Translations under genes and position numbers: made by a program
Part shown: positions 1-8,377 of the stretch, piece after piece
How the letters are laid out: each line of letters begins with the position of its first letter
Position numbering within the stretch: the stretch's first letter is position 1
Assembly (NCBI RefSeq): GCF_021440085.1
Contig: NZ_JAKCPW010000008.1
Span: 372,001 to 436,000 of the forward strand
DNA length: 64,000 bases
Source: Dyadobacter sp. CY261
GTDB taxonomy: Bacteria; Bacteroidota; Bacteroidia; Cytophagales; Spirosomataceae
Direction: 5' to 3'
The notes under the pieces: generated by a model
What the model was told of the DNA's origin: nothing
The model's database searches: none
The model's input: only the letters and a program-made list of their open reading frames with translations

Positions 1-2122
1 GCGACTCTGCCATGAAAGCCACCACACCGTAAAGGCCGAGGCAACCGATAAAAATGGCAATGAAACTCAGGATTTTGAAGAGCGAGAAAAACTTGGCTTC
101 CTTTTCATAGAAACTGTCGAGTGTCTGATCGTAAAACGTGTATTTAAATAAATAGTCTGGAAATGCCTTTGTCCACGCCTTTTCAATACGGTTCACCTCG
201 TCGAGTCCGGCATTCTTATCCAGTTTTACACTCAATGTTCTGTAATTATCGCGCATAGTTGTCATTACGCATGGGATGATTTCCTGATGAAGTGTGTAAG
301 TGTTAAAATTCTTGACAACCCCCACCACCGGCAGTTTGAAATCCGACCCTCCGATCGTGAGCCGTTTACCAATGATGTCCTGAGGATTTTTAAAGCCCAG
401 CTTCTTAGCAAATGCTTCATTCACTAAATATTCACGAATAGTATCTGCCGGCAGATACGTGCGCCCCGCAGCCATTTTCAAGCCATAAGTATTGAAATAA
501 GCTGTGTCGGCCGGGCGCATTACCACCTCAAAATCGAGGAATTCGGCATCGTTTTCATATTTGAAACCCGTTTGCCAGTTACTTCTTGACATAGGTGTAA
601 ACGCACTGAATGCAATGGACCTGACACCTGGGATCGCTTGAATGTCCGCCCGCAATGCTTCCAATACCCCTGCCGGCTGATCCGGAATAGCGATGTTGAC
701 GATCTCATCCTTCTCGAAACCGAGGTCCATCGAGCTGAAATATTTCATCTGGCTGTAAGCGATCAGCGTGCCGATCAGGATCACCTGTGAAATAGAGAAT
801 TGAAGCACGATCAGCCCTTTACGCAAATTGGACTGGCTGCTCCCCGCGGTCCGCAATCTTCCTTTTAATGCCAGGATCGGCTGGTAACCTGACACAACCA
901 TCGCGGGGTAAAATCCAGCCAGGAAGGTTGTAAGGAAGGTCAGTACAACGCAGCACAGTAACACATACGGATCTTTAAAAAACAATACATTCTTCGATTG
1001 AATATTGAGGATGTTGCCAACATAAGGCAGCAGCAACTGCGCCAAAACAAGCGCCAGCATCACCGACAACACCGTGATAATGCCCGTCTCAGAAAAATAC
1101 TGTCTGAGCAACTGGCCTCTGGTGCTGCCCAACACTTTCCGCACACCCACTTCCCGCGAACGACGCAGGGCTTGCGCAGTAGCAAGGTTTACAAAGTTGA
1201 CGCAGGCCGTAATAAGAATAAATACTCCGACCAGCGACATCGCCCAAATCATGCCTTTACTAATCGATCGATTGGCATAATTTCCGGTCTTGGTCGCAAA
1301 ATGGATGTCCTTAATCGGTTGTAAGACGAATTTCAATTTCTCGGCATCCTTCGGTTTCCGGTATTTGCTGTTGAATGCCAGCAGCTGTTTTTCGAACTGC
1401 GCTTCGCTTACATTTTTAGGCAACATCAGGTACATTTGTCCGCCTCCGTAGGTCGAAACCCAATCGTCCCAATTTGTAAAAGCACCGAACTCCTTTAATG
1501 AGGCAAAGGAAAGCATCGTCGTAAACGGCAAATTGGTTGTTAAAGGTGGGTCAGCCACAATGCCAGTCACCACAAAATCCATCTGGTTCCTTACCTTGAT
1601 GCTCTTGCCCATTGGATCGGCGTTGCCAAAAAATCTCACCGCCTCAGTTTCTGTCAAAACTACCGAACCTGGGTTTTTGAGCGCTTGCGTCGGCGAGCCT
1701 TTCAGCCATTTGTAGTCGAACATCCGGAAGTACTCGGGGCCGATGAATGCGATATTGTAACCCGGATCGGCAAACTTCTTTTTCTCTGAACCCTCTGTTA
1801 CCGTAATCAACGTTTCGCGCAACCCGTATGTGCAGGTGACCTGGTCCTTCATCTCCGGGTAATCGTTACGCAACGCAGCTAGCGTCGGAAGCGGAATACC
1901 TGCACTAAAACCCTTTTCTCCGTCTTCAATGCTGTGATTGAGCAAGCGATACAGCCGGTTTGCTTTCTTGTGGTGGCTATCAAAACTCAACTCGTACCGG
2001 ACCGTAAAAAAGATCAGCAGACAACACGCAAGGCTCAAAGTAAGCCCTGTGATATTGATCAAAGTAAAATTCCAGTTGCGCCGAAGGTTTCGGAACGAAG
2101 TTGTTAGATAGTTTTTGATCAT
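1..2122 (-). CDS. FtsX/MacB-type ABC transporter permease, C-terminus cut by window edge
   Basis: Reading from the ATG at 2122, 707 residues are visible and the frame runs off the left edge. The N-terminus (MIKNYLTTSFRNLRRN) and first membrane segment (about residues 20-42) are typical of the ~800-residue Bacteroidota permeases with two MacB-like periplasmic domains and two FtsX domains. The first FtsX block carries the motif REVGVRKVLGSTRGQLL, and a membrane segment near residue 450 opens the second half. The visible part stops at FMAES, just before the second conserved KEIGVRKVLGAS loop, so roughly 90 residues are missing. It is the distal member of a seven-permease array read leftwards. 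Such proteins couple to a cytosolic ATPase and an adaptor; the substrate is unknown. The start codon lies beside the -33 box of the divergent vapBC promoter. Confidence 0.93.
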   Translation of the reverse strand, partial: MIKNYLTTSFRNLRRNWNFTLINITGLTLSLACCLLIFFTVRYELSFDSHHKKANRLYRLLNHSIEDGEKGFSAGIPLPTLAALRNDYPEMKDQVTCTYGLRETLITVTEGSEKKKFADPGYNIAFIGPEYFRMFDYKWLKGSPTQALKNPGSVVLTETEAVRFFGNADPMGKSIKVRNQMDFVVTGIVADPPLTTNLPFTTMLSFASLKEFGAFTNWDDWVSTYGGGQMYLMLPKNVSEAQFEKQLLAFNSKYRKPKDAEKLKFVLQPIKDIHFATKTGNYANRSISKGMIWAMSLVGVFILITACVNFVNLATAQALRRSREVGVRKVLGSTRGQLLRQYFSETGIITVLSVMLALVLAQLLLPYVGNILNIQSKNVLFFKDPYVLLCCVVLTFLTTFLAGFYPAMVVSGYQPILALKGRLRTAGSSQSNLRKGLIVLQFSISQVILIGTLIAYSQMKYFSSMDLGFEKDEIVNIAIPDQPAGVLEALRADIQAIPGVRSIAFSAFTPMSRSNWQTGFKYENDAEFLDFEVVMRPADTAYFNTYGLKMAAGRTYLPADTIREYLVNEAFAKKLGFKNPQDIIGKRLTIGGSDFKLPVVGVVKNFNTYTLHQEIIPCVMTTMRDNYRTLSVKLDKNAGLDEVNRIEKAWTKAFPDYLFKYTFYDQTLDSFYEKEAKFFSLFKILSFIAIFIGCLGLYGVVAFMAES

Positions 2123-2144
2123 GGCACCTTATTTTTTATTTTTG
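2114..2144 (+). promoter_or_regulatory. Bacteroidota-type promoter for vapBC (TTTG-N19-TATTTTTG)
   Basis: TTTG at 2114-2117 is followed after 19 bases by TATTTTTG at 2137-2144, an exact fit to the Bacteroidota sigma-A consensus TTTG-N17-23-TAnnTTTG. The antitoxin ATG is at 2167, which leaves a short leader. The -33 box overlaps the first codons of the divergent permease, so the module carries its own promoter inside the permease array. Confidence 0.65.
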
Positions 2145-2166
2145 AATACAATCAAAAGATATAGCT

Positions 2167-2382
2167 ATGTTGACGTCGGTGAGCGGAATTTATGAGAACG
2201 GGAAAATAATACTGGACGAAATTCCTGCGATTCAAAAGAAATCAAAGATTGTGGTGACGTTCCTGGAAGAAATGGAAGAATCAATTACCCCTAAACGCCG
2301 CCTAGGCAGCTTGAAAGGCAGAATTGGCACTTCCGATGACTTTAATAATCCACTGGATGATCTGAACGACTACATGCATTGA
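2167..2382 (+). CDS. VapB-like antitoxin of a type II toxin-antitoxin pair
   Basis: A 71-residue acidic protein. The first ~40 residues (starting MLTSVSGIYENGKIILDE) look like the swapped-hairpin DNA-binding and dimerisation part of the DUF2281/VapB antitoxins. The tail GSLKGRIGTSDDFNNPLDDL is the segment that in this family binds the toxin's active site. Its TGA stop shares one base with the ATG of the next gene (TGATG), so the pair is translationally coupled. In such systems antitoxin and complex usually repress their own promoter, here at 2114-2144. The module points against the flanking permeases and fills the gap between two of them. Family assignment is by recognition of the motif and the partner gene. 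Confidence 0.85.
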   Translation: MLTSVSGIYENGKIILDEIPAIQKKSKIVVTFLEEMEESITPKRRLGSLKGRIGTSDDFNNPLDDLNDYMH

Positions 2383-2783
2383 TGAAATACCTGCTGGACA
2401 CCCAAATCGCTATTTGGTCGCTGGAAGACCATGCGAATCTCAAACCTGCAATCCGTAACATTCTCGAAAATCCTGATAATTCTGTTTTGATCAGCCCCAT
2501 AAGTCTGATCGAAATATCTATCAAACTTAAACTGGGCAAACTTCCTCAATTTACGGTCGGTATTGAAGAGGTTGCCAGTCAACTATTACGTGACGGGTTC
2601 GAAATACTCCCCCTTGTACTTGGCCAAATCTACGCTTATCAATTGGTTCCTTTTTATGACGATCATCGCGACCCATTCGACCGGATGTTACTCGCGATAT
2701 CCTTACACGAACAAATTCCAATTATTTCTTCTGATGAGAAATTTGAACGCTATCAGCCGCTTATCTCCGTCTTAATTAATTAA
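2382..2783 (+). CDS. VapC-like PIN-domain ribonuclease toxin
   Basis: A 133-residue protein that fits a single PIN domain. The expected acidic active-site residues are visible: Asp in YLLDTQIAIW near the N-terminus, Glu in SLIEISIK, Asp in DPFDRMLLA, and Asp in SSDEKF near the C-terminus. VapC toxins are Mg-dependent endoribonucleases, commonly cleaving tRNA or rRNA. I chose the ATG at 2382, which overlaps the antitoxin stop by one base, over a TTG one codon upstream. The gene ends four bases from the end of the convergent permease at 2787, so the module fits tightly between two paralogous permeases. Nothing appears broken. Confidence 0.9.
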   Translation: MKYLLDTQIAIWSLEDHANLKPAIRNILENPDNSVLISPISLIEISIKLKLGKLPQFTVGIEEVASQLLRDGFEILPLVLGQIYAYQLVPFYDDHRDPFDRMLLAISLHEQIPIISSDEKFERYQPLISVLIN

Positions 2784-2786
2784 CTA

Positions 2787-5201
2787 TTATTCGCTTCTTA
2801 GCGATTTCACCGGGTTCATCAGCGCGGCTTTGATACTTTGGAAGCTCACGGTGACTACCGCAACAAGGACTGCTATTCCTCCAACGGCTACAAAAATCCA
2901 TGGGCTGATCTCAACGCGATAAGGATAATTGTCCAGCCACAGCTGCATCAGATACCAGGCGGCGGGTGTAGAGATAAGAATGGCAATGAGCACCAGTTTA
3001 ACAAAGTCTTTGGACAGGACAAAGACCAGACTTGCAATGCTCGCCCCCAGGACCTTTCTCACACCAATCTCTTTGGTGCGTTGCTCCATCACGATCAGTG
3101 CAATAGCAAAAAGCCCAAGACAGGAAAGAATCACAGCCACTGCCGATGCCAAACTGAAAATCTGTGAAAGCCTTTCCTCTTCCTTATACCAGGCATTGGT
3201 GTTCTCATCAAGAAAAGTGCCAATAAACTCCGATTCTGGTGTGATTTCCTTCCAGGCATTTTGCAGCTTCTCCATTGAGTTGGCGAGACTCTGCGGCGTT
3301 ACACGCACGAAGATGTAGCTTATGCCACCAGCATGGGACAAATACATGGTAATAGGCTTCCTCTCAGCTTTGGATGAATATAGGTTGAAGTCGGGGACAA
3401 CTCCGATGATTTGGTGTTTGATACCGGCTGTGTCGGTCTGGAAGAACTTGCCGACCGGGTCTTTCTCTCCAATAGCCTTCGCCATACTTTCGGTAATAAT
3501 GACCCTTCCCATGGAATCTGTCGGATAAGCGGGATTGAATTCCCTGCCGTCGATTAGCTTGATATTGAGCGTTTTGAGATAATCGTAACTGATGTGCAGC
3601 CAGTCGGTATTCACTTCGCGGTCTTTGAATGTAAAGCCAATTACGCTGCGTGAAGAACTTCTGTCGCGGCCCATACCCAAATTGACGCCCGAGCCGGTAA
3701 TACTGACAATATTCGGATCGTCGGCGAGCAGGTTCCGCAACCTGCGCAAAGCGGTTTGGCCATCGACTTTGTTACCTACCGGAATGCTTATCACCTCCTC
3801 TTTCTGAAAACCGAGCGGTTGCTTCCGAAGGTGGTCCACCTGCTGCATGGCGATGATCGTGCAACAAATCAGCAGGCTCGACAAAGCGAACTGCGCGATG
3901 ATGAGGGAATTTCTCAACAATCCCGGCCTTTTAAGCGAAACTTTCCCTTTCAGAACCTCCACCGCGTTGAATTTCGACATTTGCAACGCCGGATAACCAC
4001 CTGCTACAAGCGTGACAAACAAGAAAAGCCCAACCAGTAAAGCCAGCTTATCAGGCTCGAAAATGTATTCCAGGCTCAACTTGGCATTAAATGTCGCATT
4101 GAATGCAGGCAAGAGCAAAATCGACAGCACGATACCCGTCAGAAAGCCGAGGAAACAAACCACGCCTGCCTCGCCCCAAATCTGGAAGAAAAGCTGTTGC
4201 TTCAATGCACCCAGCGATTTGCGCACGCCTACTTCCCGCGCGCGGATAAACGAGCGTGCCACATTCAGGTTTATGAAATTGATGCAGGCGATCAGCAGGA
4301 TAAACAAGCCGATTCCCATTAATGCATACACGAGTGAAGCGCCTTTACCACCCGAAATTTCACGATCGAAGTGAACATCTGCCAGTTTTTGCAATCTTAA
4401 TGCATACAAATCCCCTCTTTCGTCAGGTTTTCCTCCCTTCTTTTTAAGTTTGGTCAAAGTTTCCGCGAAATATTTGGCTGTGAAAGGTCTTAGCTTTTTT
4501 TCGAAAGTAAGCTTGTCGATACCCGGTTTTAATTTCAAATATACGTTGTGCGAAAAAGCGTCCCATTGGTCCTTTTGCTGCTGGTATCCGCCAACATTTT
4601 CGCTACGCAAAAAAACATCGAATTGCAGAGAAGAATTTTGCGGGAAGTCTGCGAGAACGCCGGTAACTACATATTGCTTTTTATTGCCCTCCAACCCCAG
4701 ATTGACGGACTTACCCATCGGATCCTCCGAACCAAATACGGCCTTGGCCATACTTTCGGTAATGACAATGTTGCTCAGGTTCTGAAAGGCAGTTTTTGGA
4801 TTTCCTTGTAAAAAGGGAAAGGAGAAGATTTTGAAAAAGTCAGGCTCCGTGAATTTGATATTCTTATCGAAGAATTTCCCCTTGTACTCAATCACATCCG
4901 AGCCGTTTATAACCCGGGCAATGGATTCTATTTCCGGATAGTCGGCCCTCAATGCCGGTGTAATCGGAAATGGCATCGATGCCGTACGACCGACACCCTC
5001 GGGATCGTTCGCGAATAAATAGGGCTGATAAATCCGATCGCTGTCTGCGTGGAAATTGTCGAACGACAGCGAAAAATAGGCTGTCAAAAACAGAAATACG
5101 CTTACGCAGAAAGCGACGGACAATCCTACCACATTGATGAACGCATATCCCTTGCTCTTCCAAAGGTTACGCAGCGCAATTTTAAAATAGTTTTTAAACA
5201 T
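2787..5201 (-). CDS. FtsX/MacB-type ABC transporter permease (array member 2)
   Basis: An 804-residue inner-membrane permease. The start is taken at the ATG at 5201 (MFKNYFKIALRNLWKSK), which aligns with the paralogues; an in-frame extension up to 5324 would run through the purine-rich intergenic repeat and is rejected. The layout is one N-terminal membrane segment, a MacB-like periplasmic domain, three membrane segments around the loop REVGVRKSLGALKQQLF, then the same arrangement repeated, with KEIGVRKVLGASIASLV in the second FtsX domain. It ends in the family signature NPVKSLRSE. These permeases act with an ATPase and an adaptor in MacAB-like export or envelope mechanotransmission; the substrate cannot be read from sequence. 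The neighbouring permease upstream (start 7777) has the same orientation. Confidence 0.95.
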   Translation of the reverse strand: MFKNYFKIALRNLWKSKGYAFINVVGLSVAFCVSVFLFLTAYFSLSFDNFHADSDRIYQPYLFANDPEGVGRTASMPFPITPALRADYPEIESIARVINGSDVIEYKGKFFDKNIKFTEPDFFKIFSFPFLQGNPKTAFQNLSNIVITESMAKAVFGSEDPMGKSVNLGLEGNKKQYVVTGVLADFPQNSSLQFDVFLRSENVGGYQQQKDQWDAFSHNVYLKLKPGIDKLTFEKKLRPFTAKYFAETLTKLKKKGGKPDERGDLYALRLQKLADVHFDREISGGKGASLVYALMGIGLFILLIACINFINLNVARSFIRAREVGVRKSLGALKQQLFFQIWGEAGVVCFLGFLTGIVLSILLLPAFNATFNAKLSLEYIFEPDKLALLVGLFLFVTLVAGGYPALQMSKFNAVEVLKGKVSLKRPGLLRNSLIIAQFALSSLLICCTIIAMQQVDHLRKQPLGFQKEEVISIPVGNKVDGQTALRRLRNLLADDPNIVSITGSGVNLGMGRDRSSSRSVIGFTFKDREVNTDWLHISYDYLKTLNIKLIDGREFNPAYPTDSMGRVIITESMAKAIGEKDPVGKFFQTDTAGIKHQIIGVVPDFNLYSSKAERKPITMYLSHAGGISYIFVRVTPQSLANSMEKLQNAWKEITPESEFIGTFLDENTNAWYKEEERLSQIFSLASAVAVILSCLGLFAIALIVMEQRTKEIGVRKVLGASIASLVFVLSKDFVKLVLIAILISTPAAWYLMQLWLDNYPYRVEISPWIFVAVGGIAVLVAVVTVSFQSIKAALMNPVKSLRSE

Positions 5202-5214
5202 GATCTTTTTATTA

Positions 5215-5327
5215 AGGGAGAAGAGGAGGATGGAGGAAAAAGGAGCAAGGAGGAAAGAGGCAGGATTATATTTCTCTGTATATTCTATCCTACCTTTTTT
5301 CCCCTTCCTCCCTTCCTCGTTCACTCC
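5215..5327. repeat. Purine-rich imperfect palindrome between permease genes
   Basis: The left arm (5215-5266) is almost pure purine and built from seven-base steps such as GGAGGAT and GGAGGAA. The right arm (5287-5327) is its pyrimidine-rich counterpart. The inner stem GGCAGGAT / ATCCTACC closes on a ~20-base AT-rich loop. The right arm runs through the stop codon of the upstream permease (5321). A transcript of either strand would form a long imperfect hairpin. Arms of the same make-up occur at 20249-20735, 34593-34677 and 59653-59729. Confidence 0.75.
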
Positions 5328-7777
5328 GATTTTAATGATTTAACAGGATCCGTGAAAGCCGCCTTAATGGCCTGAGTACTCACCGTTAGCAACGTTATGA
5401 TCACCGCAAGCGCGCCTGCACCGGCGAACATCCACCATTGCATGCTGATTTTATAGGCAAAGTCATTCAGCCATCGGTTCATCAGATACCAGGTTAGCGG
5501 TGTGGCAATGACGATGGAAATGATCACCAGTTTTACGAAATCACCCGACAATAGCCCCACAATGCTAGTAACCGAAGCACCAAGTACTTTCCGCACGCCA
5601 ATTTCCTTGATCCGTTGCTGGGCTGCGAATGCGGCCAGACCGAATAACCCCAGGCATGAAATCAGGATCGAAATGATGGTAAATGCATTGACTAACCTCG
5701 ATGTACGGGCATCAGCAGCGTAATTTTTCTGAAAGTCATCGTCCAGAAAGGTGTAGGCAAAAGGCTCATCGGGAACGATAGACTTCCATTTACTTTCGAT
5801 AAATGGCAGCGTCGACGCCGCGTCCTTACCTTCGATATGCGCTATCAGGTAGTTGTAGCTGGGTTTCAAATTGAGAAAAAAAGCATAAGGTTCGATGACT
5901 TTGTGCAAATCCTGAAAATGGAAGTCCTTCACAACCCCGACAACCTCGATACTTCCAGGCGTGTCACCGCCGCTATTAAACAAAAATCGCTGACCAACAG
6001 CCTTTTCCAGCGGAACTCCGAACTTCCGAAGCGTCGCCTCGTTCACCACCATCTTATAATTTGTATCTGCGGGGAATTCCTTGGAAAACATTCGGCCGGC
6101 TGCCAGCTCAAAGCCCATTGCTTCCATGAAATCCGGTGCTACCCAATTGGTTTTGACCAGATTATCGTCATTCACCGTTTGGCCTGGAAGGTAAACGGAC
6201 ATATCGCTGGGATTCAGAATACCCGGATAGTAGGCCGTCCCGGATGCCGCAGATATCCTGCTGTCCTGCAAAAGCTCATTTTTAATTGCTGTATAAGCGT
6301 TCCTCGACTCTTCGCTACGGAACGGGATCACGATTTGCTGATCCTTTTTGAAACCTAATGGCTGCTCTTTCATAAAGCGAATCTGCCCCTGAATAACGAT
6401 CGTAGCGACCACCAATCCGATGGAGATCACAAACTGGAAAACCACTAGTCCGCGGCGTAATGCGGTTGCCGATACCGAATTAACAAACCGACCCTTAATG
6501 ACATCCAGTGGATTAAATACCGACAAATAGAAGGCAGGATAACTACCTGCGAGCAAACCGGTTACCAGCGCCAGAAGTACAAACCCGCCGATGATTTTTA
6601 GTTGAAGCAGATCCCTGATAAGAAGCGTTTTATCGGCGAGCTGATTAAAGAATGGCAGTAATAGGAGAACCGATGCAACGGCAACAAATAATCCAAGAAA
6701 AGTAAGCACCATCGATTCGCCCAGGAACTGGCCCACAAGACTGCCTTTGCCGGCCCCCATCACCTTGCGCATGCCTACCTCAGCAGCGCGCTTAGCCGAC
6801 CGGGCAGTAGCAAGGTTCATAAAGTTGATGCACGCAATAAGTAGCGTAAATACCGCTATACATCCTAGCACGTACAAGTAAGTCGCACTTGTAGTGGAAC
6901 TCACGATGCGGTCGATCTGGCTGAAAAGGTGAATATCACGCACTGGCAATAGCACGAGCCTTTTATCATAACCTGCTATTTTGAGGTCCTTACGGGCGTA
7001 TTTCTCAATAAAAGCAGGCAACTTACGGCTGAATGCCTCGCTGTCAGTACCCGGCCTGAGGCGCAGGTAATGATAAAACATATTGTTATTGGTAAAATTG
7101 AGATCAGGCTGCCGAAGGTAATCGCCGATCCAACCTACCTTAAACGTCACAAAATAATGCGCATCGATATGCGAACGGGCGCTTTCATCACGAAAAACGC
7201 CGGTTACCTTGAAGCTTTGATTGCCGCCGGTTTTACCACCGACCTTAATCGTCCGGTTAAGCGCAGGTTCGTCACCGAAAAGTTTATGAGCGAGTACATC
7301 GGAGAGAACAATGGAATACGGGTCATAAAGTGCCGTCCGCTGGTCGCCTTCCAGGAATTGATAGGTAAAAACATCAAAGAAGGTTGAATCGACGTGTGTG
7401 CCCTTGGTTTCATAAAAGGCAACTGGGGCATTTCCGGGCTGATCCACCGTCAGTAGAGCTTTGTCTTCCAGAAAATTTTGCCAAAGGCGTGTTACCTGGG
7501 TAACTTCCGGATATTCGGCTTTCAAAGCCTGTGCGTAAGGTGCCGGCGCGCGAGGGTTATCCATTTTCTCCCCGTTAGGCTGGACATTCTCTGACCGCAC
7601 CAGGTAGAGATCGTTGGCATGCTCCTGATGCTTATCGAACGAAACCTCGCTCAGGATATACAGCAACAGGAGCATGCAACAGGTCATCCCGACCGAGAGG
7701 CCGAAGACGTTGATAATAGAGAACATCTTGTTTTTCAAGACATTCCTCCAAGCAATTTTCAGATAATTTTTAATCAT
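5321..7777 (-). CDS. FtsX/MacB-type ABC transporter permease (array member 3)
   Basis: An 818-residue permease with the usual double MacB/FtsX architecture. The start at 7777 (MIKNYLKIAWRNVLKNK) is preferred to an ATG seven codons upstream because it matches the paralogues. The loops AAEVGMRKVMGAGKGSLV and KEIGVRKVLGASVTSIV mark the two FtsX domains, and the C-terminus is NPV..DPVKSLKSE-like (TDPVKSLKSE). Unlike its neighbours it has a long 5' region: a TGTCC-N6-GGACA palindrome about 110 bases upstream and a weak -24/-12-like element near 7812-7828. It may therefore be a separately controlled unit of the array. The C-terminal stop codon is embedded in the purine-rich palindrome. Confidence 0.95.
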   Translation of the reverse strand: MIKNYLKIAWRNVLKNKMFSIINVFGLSVGMTCCMLLLLYILSEVSFDKHQEHANDLYLVRSENVQPNGEKMDNPRAPAPYAQALKAEYPEVTQVTRLWQNFLEDKALLTVDQPGNAPVAFYETKGTHVDSTFFDVFTYQFLEGDQRTALYDPYSIVLSDVLAHKLFGDEPALNRTIKVGGKTGGNQSFKVTGVFRDESARSHIDAHYFVTFKVGWIGDYLRQPDLNFTNNNMFYHYLRLRPGTDSEAFSRKLPAFIEKYARKDLKIAGYDKRLVLLPVRDIHLFSQIDRIVSSTTSATYLYVLGCIAVFTLLIACINFMNLATARSAKRAAEVGMRKVMGAGKGSLVGQFLGESMVLTFLGLFVAVASVLLLLPFFNQLADKTLLIRDLLQLKIIGGFVLLALVTGLLAGSYPAFYLSVFNPLDVIKGRFVNSVSATALRRGLVVFQFVISIGLVVATIVIQGQIRFMKEQPLGFKKDQQIVIPFRSEESRNAYTAIKNELLQDSRISAASGTAYYPGILNPSDMSVYLPGQTVNDDNLVKTNWVAPDFMEAMGFELAAGRMFSKEFPADTNYKMVVNEATLRKFGVPLEKAVGQRFLFNSGGDTPGSIEVVGVVKDFHFQDLHKVIEPYAFFLNLKPSYNYLIAHIEGKDAASTLPFIESKWKSIVPDEPFAYTFLDDDFQKNYAADARTSRLVNAFTIISILISCLGLFGLAAFAAQQRIKEIGVRKVLGASVTSIVGLLSGDFVKLVIISIVIATPLTWYLMNRWLNDFAYKISMQWWMFAGAGALAVIITLLTVSTQAIKAAFTDPVKSLKSE

Positions 7778-7811
7778 GGCTAATGTTTTGGATGACATCC
7801 GCGCTCCTTAA

Positions 7812-7828
7812 ATGAATAATTGTACCAG
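7812..7828 (-). promoter_or_regulatory. Weak candidate sigma-54 promoter upstream of permease 3
   Basis: On the minus strand the element reads CTGGTACAATTATTCAT. It keeps the -24 GG and AC of the TTGGCACG-N4-TTGCW consensus but is poor at -12, where GC is absent. It sits 35 bases before the start codon and about 65 bases downstream of the 7886-7917 palindrome, the same geometry as upstream of the adaptor gene at 22040. Alone it is weak evidence. Confidence 0.25.
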
Positions 7829-7885
7829 CGGGCCTACATCGACAACAAAATACTAATAATCAATTAGTTAAATCCAGTTAAAAAC

Positions 7886-7917
7886 AACAAAGGTGTCCGT
7901 TTCTGGACACCTTTGTT
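7886..7917. promoter_or_regulatory. Perfect 13-bp palindrome with TGTCCG-N4-TGGACA core (operator or terminator)
   Basis: AACAAAGGTGTCC at 7886-7898 and its exact complement at 7905-7917 enclose six bases. The core TGTCCG-TTTC-TGGACA differs by one base from the palindrome at 22166-22181 in front of the adaptor gene. That favours a regulator-binding site for permease 3. The same hairpin could also end transcripts of the decayed toxin gene next to it. Both roles are compatible with the sequence. Confidence 0.55.
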
Positions 7918-7935
7918 CGATATTGAAATTACATA

Positions 7936-8170
7936 TTAGTATGATAAATGCACTTGTCTGGCACTTCGAACCCTGATGATATTCACGGTATGGTTATCAT
8001 CATCAATAAAATAACAAACACGTATTTTGTAAACCTCAAATGCCCTGAATGCTTCATCACCGTCACCTCGGAACTTGTCGGGGCTAAATCTTCGCGGATA
8101 TAAATAAAGATTTTTTGAACTGGATCAAGGCTGCCCAATCCCACCGAATTTCATATACTTTTTCTACCAT
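7936..8170 (-). pseudogene. Frameshifted RelE/ParE-type toxin remnant
   Basis: From the ATG at 8170 the frame begins MVEKVYEIRWDWAAL and closes soon after. A second frame continues SLDPVQKIFIYIRED, and a third gives SPDKFRGDGDEAFRAFEVYK and a good C-terminus RVRSARQVHLSY ending in TAA at 7936. Together these match the start, middle and end of a ~100-residue ParE/RelE toxin. There are two frame changes, and a stretch in the middle (about 20-25 residues) seems lost. The gene is therefore dead. It follows the antitoxin remnant with overlapping stop and start codons, as in intact modules of this type. Confidence 0.7.
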
Positions 8171-8373
8171 TCATTGATTTCAGGTTCTGCCTCTTCTTGT
8201 GTGTGATACTTTCCGGATTTGATGCGAGCAAGCGCTTCGTCCAATTCTGCATTGTATTTCTCAATCGAGACCCGCTCATCACTGTCAGACCTTTTCAATT
8301 TCAGGAAAGTCTCGATAATACCGACAAGGACTTCTTCTCCCCCTCTCCTAAAAGCGGCAAGTAGCTTACGATA
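8164..8373 (-). pseudogene. Antitoxin remnant without start codon
   Basis: The frame open from 8373 down to the TAG at 8164 reads through IETFLKLKRSDSDERVSIEKYNAELDEALARIKSG and ends YHTQEEAEPEINEW, a typical helical antitoxin tail that partners RelE/ParE-type toxins. No ATG, GTG or TTG lies in frame upstream; an in-frame TGA ends the region at the end of the adjoining permease. The N-terminal DNA-binding part appears to have been lost, consistent with the broken toxin beside it. Confidence 0.55.
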
Positions 8374-8377
8374 TCAT

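Noticed and set aside
5202-5324. 41-residue N-terminal extension of permease 2
   Set aside because: It is encoded by the purine-rich palindrome and is absent from all paralogues, which start at MxxNYxKIAxRN.
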